In this document: positions 11,385 to 23,795 of the stretch, piece after piece
How positions within the stretch are numbered: the first letter of the stretch is position 1
Layout: each line of letters begins with the position of its first letter
Assembly (NCBI GenBank): GCA_004565275.1
Contig: SDOX01000015.1
Coordinates: 37,435-101,434, forward strand
Source of the DNA: Nannochloropsis salina CCMP1776
Lineage: Eukaryota; Sar; Eustigmatophyceae; Eustigmatales; Monodopsidaceae
DNA length: 64,000 nucleotides
Reading direction: 5' to 3'
Position numbers and translations under genes: made by a program
Notes under the pieces: generated by a model
The model's input: the letters and a program-made list of their open reading frames with translations, nothing else
What the model was told of the DNA's origin: nothing
Database searches by the model: none

Positions 11385-12223
11385 GCACTCAGGCCACATG
11401 GAATCGAGTACGAGAGCTGCGATGAAGGAGTAGAAAGGATATTCAAATATTTGCATGTACAGTCCATTGCATTGTCTTTTCAAAGAAAAATCTCTTTTCT
11501 ATTCAGCCATCGCACTAGTCATGTATTGAAATATAAGAAAAATCCATTGGTATCCGTATATTGAGACCATAGATAATTCATGGTTCATCCTTGTTGGGCC
11601 ATTTATATGTAGTAACCGTCTTACGAGCTGCAAACATATACAACCCTGTTACTGCTCCATAGTACATTCTATACTTTTTATGATACGTATTCGTCCAATC
11701 CTCGCAATTGCAGACGAATGGATGTCAAGGTTGTGCTCCAAAAGGGACACACGACGAATTTTCAAAAATCAGTTTGAATTTTTGATTTTGAAAAAATCTC
11801 TTGTTCAACGCTTTTGCAAATAATGAAAGCTCAAGTTGCGTCCAATACCATAGTTTCAAATTTTCATACACATAAGGAGCAACCGATATCATATTCGTGT
11901 CTTTGTTTGTCGTCAAATACTTTGGCAGGCTTCCATGGTTTTCTTGCGTGAGCTGGATCCGGTGCACGACAACGGAGCGCGGAGAACGCGTCTTATGCTG
12001 ATGTTGTTATCTAATCAGGGCAGCCTTGACATCGTCATATACACCCTTAAATCTCAAACATCTGTCACAGGTATAATAAAAGAAAAGTTGGGAGATTGGC
12101 GTCTTAAGTGAAGAAGCAGAGTACACCGGAGTGGCGTTTCCTCGCCAACACCATCTCAACGTCTGCGGTGTTTCTCAACGGTCGCGTCAAAGAGTCCCAA
12201 AATCACAAAATCACACATAGGAA
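11385..12223. other. Intergenic region
   Basis: About 840 AT-rich bases between two genes of the same orientation. I see no splice-consistent open frame, tRNA-like or repeat structure. It probably holds the 3' end of the upstream transcript and the promoter of the ankyrin gene. Confidence 0.35.
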
Positions 12224-13766
12224 ATGGCTACCTCGACTGAATTCATGGATACTGCTAACAATCATATTACTATGCCTTTGGTTGCTGCTCCGCATCAGCT
12301 TGCTGGGGCGATGGCGATTCACGAAGCAACGCGCAATAAAGACTTTGTCGCCTTAGACCGCCTTTTAAATGAAAACAAAAGCCTGATCCATGCCCCTGAC
12401 GTAGTAGGACGCTCACCTTTGATGATGAGTAGCTTACGGGGCCATGTAGATGTTTGTGAATGGCTTCTCGACCACGGAGCGCCATTGAATGCTGTAGACA
12501 TCAACAGACGCTCAGCTATGTATAACGCTGCCTCGTACGGGTTTGTGCAAGTCGTCAAATTGCTGATGGAGCGGGGTGCAGATCCTAAAATTGGAGACTG
12601 TGAAGGAAATGTACCTATAATTGCAGGTAAGAAAAGACAAATGCCAGTGCACTGGCCACGCGTCATTGCAAAATTGATTTGGAAAGTGCGTCACCAGCCC
12701 AAAAGCTTTTCACCAATATTATGTTTTTCTTTGGCATGACCCTCTTGATACTTCATGATACCAATTGCTATACCATATCCTTGATTTAGCTGCCTATTAT
12801 GGGTACGAGGACGTGGTACGCTACCTATTAGATTCCAAGCATGGGCAAGACCCTGACGACCTCGACCGGAAGGGCGAGCGACGGTGGACTGGACTCTACC
12901 TTTCTTGTGAGGCAGGCTACGTAAAAATCGCCCGAATGTTCCTTCAGGTAGGGGCAGACCCAACGATTGCCGACAATCACGGTTTCACGCCTCTGGAGGT
13001 TGCGCGAAAGATGAGCAACTGGCGGTGTGCTCGCCTTTTGGAACGGGCTCTGCGGGAGCCAGCGCGGGTAGCGTGTTTGGTCAAGGCCCATGCCCTTATG
13101 GAATCCAAGTACGTGATGAAAGAAGGTGTTAAGGCGATGGACGGAAGGAGGGGAGACAATATTTTTAGAATGAAGACCAGGATGACGCAAAAAAATAAGT
13201 ATTTGGAGGTGACTCCTCCTTTCTTACGCAGGAGAGTAGAGAATAAGCAGCCCTTACCCGTTGTAGATATTGGAGGTGTAAAGGTCATATCAAGTACTTT
13301 GCAGCTAGAAAAGAAAAGAAGGACTAAGAAGCGGGCTGGCTCCCTCCGCTCGACGAAACGAAGAAGGGGAGAGCTAAGAGAAGGAAAAATCGACCTTGGG
13401 AAAAAAATTCTGCTTCAAGAACAAGCAGCAAATCAAAGCAAGTGCAGTGATACTGGGTATGAAGGAAGACAGCCGATATTAATCCATGAAAGTAGGCAGA
13501 AGGTGGCGCGCTATCATACAGATGAAGAGCACTACGGAAGTGGAGCGGGCTTAGGGAGCAGGACCGATGCCATCTCCTCCATATTTTTGTCGTCGATATT
13601 TTTTCAGACATTACAAGATGGGAAAAATACAACGATAGGGGACGCTGAGAAAGAGGAAGAAGAAGATGAGGTGGTAGCTGTGACAAGATATCTGGTACAA
13701 GGAAGACTGCCTCGGGAGCTTTTCAATGAAGTAATTGAGATGATGACCCCCCGTTGGATGAGCTGA
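12224..13766 (+). CDS. Ankyrin-repeat protein
   Basis: Two exons, 12224-12626 and 12790-13766, join in phase after a one-base overhang. At least five ankyrin repeats are visible in the first 270 residues: GRSPLMMSSLRGHVDVCEWLL, NRRSAMYNAASYGFVQVVKLL, a repeat spanning the intron (YYGYEDVVRYLL), GLYLSCEAGYVKIARMFL and GFTPLEVARKMSNWRCARLL. The C-terminal half is basic and charged, without a domain I recognise, and ends in a hydrophobic stretch LPRELFNEVIEMM that looks like an amphipathic helix. Ankyrin arrays mediate protein binding, so a scaffold or adaptor role is likely, but no partner is suggested by context. Confidence 0.85.
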
Positions 13767-15611
13767 GTTGTAAAAGTGATTCTCATACAGACAGTGAGCG
13801 TTACTCATGATGAGTCCCCTTTCAAGATGCACAGAAGATAAAGCAAAAGCAGAACACAAGTAAAATAAGGGACAAAGTTGTAATGATTTTCGAGGTAATT
13901 GGATGTGAGACAGACAGTAAAGTCGCAAAATAAGTTACTCCTTCCAGCTGATCTGAAAGGCGAATGTAATGCCAAACGAATGATGAAAAACCAAAACTGA
14001 GCACTCCATAAAATTTTGAATGTAGTTTTCTTTTTCGTTGAGAGAGATGGTGAATTTATATGTCTTTGCGGTTCGCATGCCTTCCGGAGTAGATGTCCTA
14101 CAAATTCCATCTCCGTCCCTTTCCTCGCCCAAGAGAAAGAACGACACACACCTTTACGGGTTAAACCCTGCTTCTTAGTTGTTTGCATAGTCATGATGAA
14201 GATATTTTGTTTCCCCATGCTACCCTTTACTCGTCACATTATCCATACCGTCATTCGCCCTTCATCCGGACCGACTTCAGTCGCGGACCTCTCTCTGCTC
14301 TTTCAAATTCCTGATTGACGGGCTCATTAATGGTTTCATATTACTCTTGCACGAGACGCAATCAAGCTACCCATTTGCTCCTCTAATCGCTGCATCAGTA
14401 GTCGTTACTATGATTGCTTGTCATGAATTTATTCTTGTCCCGGTGAAAGTGTGGTGAAAGGTTGCTGTATTGTTTCCCTTCCGTTCCATATATTATGTCA
14501 TCTTCTAGGTTTTAAGAGGCATCTTCATTGCAGCACAATTATCTCTGCTCTCTTCACTCTTCCACTTTCTCTTTCTCAATCCTTTTAACCCATCGAGCCC
14601 CTTTTCTGATCCTCTTTTGTCTAGGTCTTCCCTCTGTCAAGTCCACATTCCAAAGGTTGAGACTTCTTTCAACATCAAACCAAACGACTTTAAATTCTTG
14701 CACCGCCTACATTCACGCCGCTGCAGTTCTTCTGCCACAACGACAGCGGATTACGCAAATCTACTATCTTATTTGTTTTGTCCCTCGTATAACCATCTGA
14801 TGCCTGGGTTGTTTCCGACCATCCAAACGCCCGACCCTGCTTGCAAAATTGATTAACGTCTTAAATCATCATATTTTACCCGTCTCCTGTCTTTTGAGCC
14901 TCCTTTCATATTCGTTTCATTTCCTCAGACCGATCCAGGAAATCGTAGTCTTTCAATAAAAGTAGACCGTGACCTTGATATCTTGTCTCACGTCCTTCCT
15001 CTTTGCTTCCGCCACCCGTCTCCACGCTCTTGCGGCTTTTCTAAAACCTAAGTCAGTTGACTGCATGTACACTTACATAGTCCGTTCGCTGGTACTATTC
15101 TTACGTTACTCGCTGTCAGGTAGAGATAGACAGATTCACTTTTCTTTCTTCGGTTCTTTTCCCGCCTTCCTTATCTCTCCTTTCCGCCTCGACCTCCTAA
15201 CAATGAAAAAGTTGGAGTGAGGAGACCTGTCCATCAAAATATTCAATGGGATTTATCATCCCCATGCACGCACAAAAGTCACTAGTTCGTCACAAGTCGA
15301 AAATCTTTGAAGCGTCTTACTCGAGCATAACTTCGAAGGCCTACCGCTCCCGCTTTTGGTTCATCTCCAGTCATGGATCACACCTTCCCCCCCTGCCGTC
15401 GTTGCGGGCTCTTGATGGTAGTATCAAACCCTTCATCGGAGACAATGCTTAGTGTGAGGACAGTCCTCGTCAAACATGCCTCTATGCTGTAAGCCGGTCC
15501 GTGAGGAGGCGCATCTGTGACACATTTCATTCCAATTTCCTCACAATTTTGTGTCTTTCCCTAACATTTTCGAATCCTTGTCGACCATCCTATCCTCGAG
15601 AAACCTCGACT
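13767..15611. other. Intergenic region
   Basis: About 1.8 kb of AT-richer sequence between two converging genes. Many short open frames occur on both strands, rich in Phe, Ser and Leu from T-rich DNA, but none has motifs or consistent splice sites. I see no RNA gene. Confidence 0.35.
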
Positions 15612-18600
15612 CTACAAAGGTCGCCAGGACGCTGGTAGCTGAATCCTGGGCGGGATTCCTCCACCGAACGGAGGCAAGTGCAGCGCGCTGCTCGGGCTAT
15701 TTCCGAGCACACCTGGAGCCAAGTTGGGGATCATGCAGAGATTATCATCAGAAATGTAAATTGAGAGGCATCAAAAGGAGGCGAGAGGCGTTTCTAGGGC
15801 CCATCTACGACAAAACACATGACGGCGAGGTCAAGAACGCAAGCAGGCAATTATACCTTGTTCCCCAGGTCGTGCCTGCAGCTGCTGTTGCGTATGTTGA
15901 TCTTGCTGCTGCATATGCGCGTGCTGTAGGAGCTGCTGTCGTTGTGATGGTTGCTGCTGTTGCTGCTGCTGCTGCTGGTGGTGGTGGTGCTGAGAACCGA
16001 CGGATAGATGGGACAGGGAGGGAGAAAGTCCCAGCCTCCGCGGGGGGGAAAGACCTGCAACGCGAAACGGACGCCCGGTTTGGAAGGTCAAGGGAGGGCA
16101 GTGAGCAAGTCGTCGTCCATGACTTCGAACGACACGCACAGAGAGACGACAGAAAGGGGGAGGTGGAAGGAGAAAGGCAGGAGGAGGCAGGTCGCGAACC
16201 TTCTAGAAAGCCCTTGTTCACGACCGCCCCGGTTGAAGTCCCGCTCATTGAGGACACGATGCTGCTACTGCTGCTACTGCTGGTGGTGGACGAGGACCTG
16301 CTGCCGTGGAAAGGTGAGGGAAACGACCGAGGATCAGAGGGAGGGCGCCGTATGCAAGCAAGCGTTAAGAGCGCTGCCCCCCAACCGGACCACTACCCCC
16401 TGCTCGACGCCCTTACCCGTTGAGCAGCCCCCTGCCCCCGATGCCTCCCAGTAAAAGACGACTCTGCTGCTGCTGCTGCTGCTGCTTTTGCTGGAGGTGC
16501 ATGGTGGCCAGGGAGGGAAGACTCCGATACCCTGCGCCTGGGCTGTTTGACTCGGTCGACGCCAGGCTCGTGGACGCACTCGTCGACCCTGTGCTCTCCA
16601 GGGACAGCCCCCGCTCCCGTCCTCTCTCCTTCCCGCTCGGCCCCCGTAGAAGCGGGAGGAAGGAGGACGAGGACGAGGTCGAGGAGTAGGAGGAGAGGAA
16701 GGTCGGAGTGGAGGGGGGGAGGAAGAGAGGAAGGGCCTTGGCACGGCTGGCGAGCAATGTAGCAAGGCGTTGTGTCTGTCCCGAGGGTCGGTCAAAAGGG
16801 TAAATGAAGTATGAGCATCATCTCGGAAGGACAGACCGGAGAAACGAGGTCTCTTCACACCAGAGAGTCCATTTTGCATATCACCCATCCGTTTACTCTA
16901 TATCCTCCTTCCCCTTCTCCTCAGCAGGTGTGCGCGCCATTACCTGGTTCTCACTCAAGGGACCGGCGCGACCGAGCGGGCTCGAAGCGGGGAGCGGGCC
17001 CAGAATAGATCGAACGTCCGGGTCGGATTCCGTGAGCGGGGGGGCTTCCAACAGGCACCGGATGCGGACCTGAGGCCGGGAGGGAGGTAGGTAGGTTAGA
17101 CGGGACGGCAACGTTGGATCGATTTTGAGAAGACGAGACATACAAAGAGAGGAGAGAGCCGTGGCACGGTCAAGAGAGAGGGAATGGAGGGGCCTCTACC
17201 TGCAAGGGGTACATGGTACTGGTGCTGGTTCGCTCCAAATTGTAGGCGACGGGGCAGGCGGCTTCGAAAATGCCGAAGAGAGTCCTGTCGGTGGCGTTGG
17301 CGAGAAAGAGGGTCGAGCCGGGGAGGACCACCTACAGGAACGAGGCAGCGGAGGGTAGAGAGTGAGATGCTGACCAGAGGATGCGGCGGCCCCCCCCCGC
17401 CCTGGCGTCGGCGCTTTTCATCCATCCCACAATGTCGCACCTCCTTCGCATAGGTCTCCAAGGCACCGCCCGCAGGCAAGGAGAAGAGCCCGCGGCCCAG
17501 ACACTCATCCAGAGTTTCCTGATAGCGGCGGAGCGGGCGCACAGAGAGGTGAGAAAAGCATGTGGCATCGCGTCCCCGCCCCCTCCCCCCTTTCCCGCCA
17601 GTACAGGCGGACATGAGAGAGATCCTCCCGCCTACTGCCACGTTTTGCCTTGACCTCTACGGGCCGCCTCGACGTACCTCGGTGCAAGGAAAGATGAAGC
17701 CTTGCCCCGAAATGACGGGGAAGGTCTGTCCGATCCCTTCCCCTCCCTCTCCCTGCTGAGGTCCCCCCCCTTCCCCTCCTCGCGGAAGAGGGTGCTGGTC
17801 TTGCTGAGCGCCTCCTCCTCCTCCATTCCCTCCTCCCCCGTCCAGCACCCCTCCTCCACCCCCTCCTCCTCCCCGACCTCCCCCAGAGGCCCCAAATGAG
17901 CCATAGGGTCCTCCTCCCCCACCGAAGCCACCGCCCTGGGAAGAAAAGCACAAGGTAAGTCAGGACGCTTAATGTAAGTTCACATGTCTTTCGATCGCGA
18001 GACGATCAAGAAGGCCAAAAGAGGCTCCGACGGAAAAACTGCGGTGGAGTGACGAAGATGGAATGAAGGGGCGAAGAGGAAAACGGAAAAGGGAGACTTA
18101 CAGGTAGACTGGCCTCAGCCCCCCCCAAGGCGAGAGAGACTTCGGAGGAAGAGTAAATGAGGTAGAGCAGCTGACGACCGATTTCAGGCGTCAATTCCTG
18201 GCAATCGCTGAAAGGAAGGAAGAGAGGGAGGGGGGGAAAGAAGGCAAGAAAGGTTTCAAGGGGAGGGACATCGTCTCACAAATAAAGCTGGTTGACCCTA
18301 ACGGAAAGGGGGGAGGAAAGTGGGCCCGTGCCGCTGTGGAATGCGTACCGAGAGCGGGAGATGGGTAGATTGTCGTTCAGGGGGTTGCGGAGAGGACGCG
18401 TGTGCGGGAACGGGAGGGACACGAGCCGGAGCCACTCCAATGAAAACTCCGCCGTCCATCCTGGCAGGAAGGAGGGAAGGAGGGAGGGAGGGAGGGAGGG
18501 ATAGAGGGCGTGAGGGGGGTATGCGTAATGGGTTTCAATTCGGACGAAAGGAGGGCGGGGAGGAAAAAAGAAGAAATGTGAGGGCGTACCGTCTTGATGG

Positions 18601-21556
18601 TGCTGGAGCATCTGGAGGGGCGGGAGGTGGGGAGGTTGTTGCTGGGACCGTATGGGGGAAGTCATGACCGCTGCCCCCTGCCAATGCCCCGACTCGTTCA
18701 CCGAGTAGAAGAGCACGACCTTGTCACAGGTGCGGAAGGCCTGGGGAGGGCGCACGGAGGGAGGGAAGAATACTCAGGAATCAGGGGCGGGCGACATAAG
18801 CCGGGAAAGACCGACATTTGCAGGGGGGGTTAGGAGGAGAGGAGGGGGGGAGGGAGGGAGGAAGGGAGGGTGGGAGGGAGGGAGGAAAGACAGCTCAAGA
18901 CTCACCTCGTTGAGGGTCCGCTCGTTGTTCCGGTGGGTGCGCCACACACCCCTGCGGACGGACTGGGCGAGGTTTTTATAGTTGAGCGATTTGATGACGA
19001 AGAATCGCACGCGGGCTTGATCCGGCCAGGGTAAACCCAAGTCGGGGAAGCGGATCTACGCGGGTAATGAGACGAGGCGGAAGGGAGATGGGGAGAAGAT
19101 GGGTGGGTATGGTCATCCAGGTCACCTCCCTTTGCCTCCCCGCCCGGCCGCCCTTGCCCTTCGCCCTGTCCCGTCCCTCCCCCCCTACCTCCTGCGGCGG
19201 CGGTATCATCGGGCCCGACACCACGCTCCCGCTGCCCGCCCCCAGGCTTATCCCACCACCGACTCCCCCCGGGCCTCCTCCGTTCACACCCGCGTACATG
19301 CCTGAGTGGCAACAAGTGGATGAAACGGTCAGTCCAGAGGAAGAAGAGGATCAGCTTGTGTACCACACCCACCCTTCATCTTCCTTCCCAACCCTCCTTC
19401 TCTCCCATCAGTCTCACCGCGCCCTCCCCCGGCCCTGTGCGCCTGCTGCTGCTCCCTTGCAATGGCAAGCGGGTGCTTCCGAAGCTCCGTCTCTCCGTGC
19501 GCAAACACACAGTCATCGCCAAACGGACAGAGGCCCTGAGAGGGAGGGGGGGAAGCAGGGAGAGCGTGAGAAAACCTCTGCACAAAGAAATTGTTTATTC
19601 CTCCCACGCCCCTTTATGCGTGCAAGTCACGAGCTACTCCGACAAATGTTCCCCTCTTTTGCCTCCCCCTTCCTTGCCAGACCTTGTTACTGAGCCAGTG
19701 GTTGCATAGCGTCGTCTTGTAATTCTCGTTCCGCTCAAGCGCCCCGCCTGGCCGCCGGTCCCTCCCCCCTTCCCGTCCTCCCTCCCGCCCTCCACCCATC
19801 CCCGTCCCAGAGGCCAACCCAAAGGGAGAGGCGGCCCCATTCTGGGGCTGCGATTGCTGCTGGTGCATCGACAAAAGCTGCAGCTGCTGTGGCACCACCA
19901 CCCCTGCTCGCCCTCCCCGCGCCCCTACCATCTCCCCCACTCTGCCCCCTCCGAAGCCACCCACCACATTGCCGGGGAGTCCTGGATGTCCCAAAGATGA
20001 TGTTCAGAGAAAAAAGATAAAAATGCGAAGCTTTGGCCTACATTTGTGCGACATGAACCCCCTCTGACACCTCCCAACTGTCCCTTCGGAAGACAGCACA
20101 CCGACAACGCAAGACGTGGAAAGTGTGAGGCTTTAAGGAGTATTTTGCGTACCTGATGACGCTCCAGGTGGATAGCTGTTGCCCTCTCCGCTCACATTCC
20201 CCCCCTCAGCCGCGGCGGCGGCGGCCTCGTCTGCCGCTTTTTGTGAGGATATATTGAACTCGCCTTGCTCGGGAGCGTCTTCTGGGTTGCGGTGGACATG
20301 CTTGTAGCTATATATAGGATGACAGGCCAGGGATGGAGGCACCAGGAGGGGAAAATAGTTCAGAAATGAGGAGAGGAAAGTGAGCCGGAGCTGGGTCGAG
20401 ACGGCTGGTAGTCGCCCGTGCTTTGGGACAGGCAAGAAATGACTGGAAGACAACAATTTTGACAAGTCTAAGGCATCGAAAGCCTGAAGTAGGGGTCCAT
20501 GAGACTGGGAAGAGGATGCTCGCGATGCGTCATGCGCCGAGGAGACAGGGCCTGCGGGGCTCGTGGGGATCCTCCCGACACGGGACTCAGGAAGCTGCCT
20601 TCCCTTACAGGCGTCCCATATCCATCCCTCCATACCACAGGATCGACATTCCTTTGCCTATTGAAACGATTCTCATGGCCAGGTATCCACTCCTCAGTTT
20701 CCTCTTATGTTCGATTCCTCCCTCCCCTCCCCCCTGCCTTCCTTCCTCTCCCCCCCCAGACAGCTTACCGGCAGAAAGGGCCGTACATGCAAAAACCCTG
20801 TCGATAAAAAACACATTCCGTCTTGTCCTCCTGCATCCATATAGGAAACCAAGGAGAAGGGTGCGTTGAACGGAATGAGAACAGGTCCAGAGATGCGTAT
20901 GGTGAATATTGCCGCTCTTTCACCCCTTTATGTGCCGCGCCCCCCTACCAGCCCGGGCTCCCACTGCACACTTCAACCTTCTTACAAGCGCATGCCCTTT
21001 AATTACTATTTTGATATTTCACATGCATTCAGCACGTTGACGGACTTATCCCCTCTGCGGTGGCCTACTGGGCAGTGAATCAATTCTACCCCTCTCCGAA
21101 GGGGAGGAGATTCCCTCGGCCAATCCCATTCTCCTCCCACGCTCCCGCCCACTCCATTTCCCTCACCTCTGTCACGTGCTTGAAAGGGCAGTCGTCGTCT
21201 CGTACACATTTACTTCCGAATCTATGGAGAAGGGGGATATAATCCGATGGGGTAAGAAACCACTATCACCCACATGGTACAACCCTTTTTTCCTCTAGTA
21301 CGTACGGGCAAATTGGCACACGGTCCAAGTCGTACTGGTGCAAGTATGGACAATCCTTGTCTAAGGCACACATGCCCACCAAATAATGGATGCACACGAC
21401 ATTTTTGCTCCCAGGCGCCATTGAACGCCCGCCCCCACGGCGTGGAACAAGGCCAGCATCCCCCCTCCCGTCCTGCCCGTCGCTGTTGCTGCTGGCTTCG
21501 ATCTCAAAGCTGAGGGCTGCCAGCTCGTCGTCCAGACTGCTCTCACCAGCTGCCAT
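15612..21556 (-). CDS. CPSF30-like CCCH zinc-finger protein fused to YTH and DCD domains
   Basis: Nineteen exons splice in one frame without a stop (sum 2,913 bases, 970 residues): 21306-21556, 21167-21221, 20769-20821, 20153-20307, 19683-19981, 19418-19535, 19189-19301, 18906-19055, 18590-18740, 18349-18460, 18102-18207, 17678-17935, 17441-17518, 17200-17331, 16944-17069, 16417-16775, 16200-16297, 15857-16054, 15612-15712. Three CPSF30-type CCCH fingers occupy residues about 55-122 (CIHYLVGMCALDKDCPYLH, CPFGSKCVRDDDCPFKH, CVFYRQGFCMYGPFCRYKH). A TIS11-like finger lies near 260-283 (YKTTLCNHW, CPFGDDCVFAH). The YTH domain spans about 349-521 (RFFVIKSLNYKNL, GVWRTHRNNERTLNE, VVLFYSVNESGHWQG, RDCQELTPEIGRQLL). 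A Gly-rich linker leads to a DCD domain about 598-720 (GFIFPCTEETLDECLGRGLF, RTLFGIFEA). The tail is Ser- and Gln-rich. CPSF30 acts in pre-mRNA 3' processing and the YTH domain reads m6A; the DCD role is unknown. Confidence 0.9.
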
Positions 21557-23795
21557 GACTGTGAGACGTACATGGGATAAAATGATCGGGTGGAAATGGG
21601 GTGAGATACAGACTCCTCAAGGATCTTTGACAAAGGCATGTGAATGAAGCTTCGGGAGTGCGTGGTGCTCAACGAATGAATAAATCGCACACAGCTGGGA
21701 CAAATTATAAAATGTCACGCTCCGCCGAAAAAAGCGCTATCACTCTATCATGTGCACCATATTTCAATGGCTTGCCATCAATGTGAGCCTTGGAATTTTA
21801 AATTGACGCGTGTGGGTCCTTGCATGTCCCATTTGTATGTTGGGCACATCGTGAGGAAATTCGGTCGGCATTCGTGCGTTCTCGCACATGCGTGGGGCGC
21901 CGCATATGCAACTCCACGCTACACAGACGACAAAATTACTGCATGGTGCCTGAGCTGGGGTGGTCAGCTGAAACATTACGTGCAAGTCCACCAGGATGTG
22001 CTGCATGTACTGGTGTGCATGTTTGAGGTGCGATGGCGGCAGTTGCTATTACATTACCCTCAGCGAGGCTCACTGCCCTGGGGCGTGCTGGAAACGATTT
22101 TCCGACGATCCTTCGTCTGGGAAAATCAAACGGGAACCCAACTCCCCCACGTGATCGAAGGAAAGAAAACCACTTTCCAGTCATCATGCTGGCATGTACG
22201 ACGGGCATTTCACCCTTAAAAAAACATGAAAAAATGGCCTGGGGACTCACGCGGGGCAGGAAGGGCCGATCGAATGTCGGGACAGCGCTCATTCGGTCCC
22301 CCCGAGGGGAGAAAATTTTAGACCTTCGTATGGGCCAGGCATCTCCGGCAAGAAAAATTCCCCCAAAAAGGAAAAAGCCCCGATGAGACCACAGGAAAAG
22401 AATAACAGTAAGGAGAGGTTGATTCTGTACGCCGTACGCGCGGTGTTTTGACAAATTGAATCTTAGTCCAGGTGCTCTCGGGTGATTCAACACCATCCCG
22501 GAAGACGAAGTTGCAGATGCAACACGATAGATTCCTAGAATATCAACAATTTTATCTGATGTAGGCCTTAATTTGGTCCCCCAATAATCTGTTTGAAAGA
22601 ATTCTCCTCAAATCCTCTGAATTGAGGGGGAAAAACAAATTTAGGTTGACAATTGAAGGCGATAACAAGTAATTGAGGAAGGAAATACATGAACTCAAGT
22701 CATCTGAGAGTGTCATATCCATAGGTCCTGGTCTCCTTCATATGTTACCACCTTCGTCAGGAAACATCAGAAAGGCTGAGGGTTACATTTACCTTCCGTT
22801 CGATAAAACGACCATTTAAATAGAGGAATGTCAACCAAGGTTGCCCTCTATGAAATTTATTACGTGCCAGCAACTGAGGTTTAGCTACCAGCATACTCAG
22901 GCCACGTAAAGCAAGCTGAAAATCAGTGATTATAAAGACCAATGTTTTTTGTGAGCACAGCTGGAGTTCCTTTTTCAAATTTAGAGCAAAGATCGAGGAT
23001 TGGTCGTAAGTATTGCGCATATTGTAAGAATAATCCTCATTTATGACTCTTTGATTCCGCCGTGAGAAGTTATATTCTTGTGAGGACGTCAATTTTAAGA
23101 TATCTTTTCCCGAAAGGCCAGAAAAAAAGTAATTTAACAAAAAGTCCCCAAGGATGTCAGTTTCTTCAAGAATTATAGATTATATCTCTCGGTGACGATT
23201 ATGCTGCGGATATGAAAGGCTTTTCAACCTTTCCACCTCGTTACTTTGCTAGCCTCTTCTTCCGGATTTCCGGCAAACACCATGGGATAAAAGAAACCAG
23301 CCATCGATAGACATCGATTCGTATATTGAAGATAAGACGTATAGGGTGCAAGGCAAGGTTGGACCTCGAAAGCACTTGCATTTGATTTAGAGACAAAGTT
23401 CTCAGCCGTTGGCTATGCGTCCGCTCGGTGACCGTTACGGGCCCCTGGCAACGCATGATAAGATAGCTAAACTTCACAGGTTAAAGTTACGCGCGACAGA
23501 TCATTGAACGCCTGTAGCATTTTATTAGATTATGTATTTCGTAAGAGCATTGCAATGAGACGCCTTACACCTTGAGCAGCGCGTTAGGTCAACCTCCCTG
23601 CTCGCATCCTGTGAAGATACCCTGGCGTTGTACAACCTCTTATGCAATTTCTTTCTTGTCACATAGATGAACAAAGATTATGAAGCCAGAGAAGAAAATA
23701 CACAAAGGAAGTGGAGATTGCACATCTGTAGCCGTGGTTGTCCCTATGTCTCCAATTTGGGCCCTGTTCTCCTCATTTCCCGCTGCGCCTCCTCC
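21557..23795. promoter_or_regulatory. Divergent intergenic region
   Basis: About 2.2 kb between head-to-head genes, AT-rich from about 22500. Open frames of 187 codons (21936-22496, minus) and 127 codons (22757-23140, minus) exist, but they show no family motif or signal, so I do not call them genes. Both flanking promoters must lie here. Confidence 0.35.

Noticed and set aside
21936-22496. 186-residue minus-strand open frame
   Set aside because: No family motif, no splice-consistent extension and composition like the surrounding non-coding DNA.
22757-23140. 127-residue minus-strand open frame in AT-rich DNA
   Set aside because: No recognisable domain or targeting signal; length is possible by chance.
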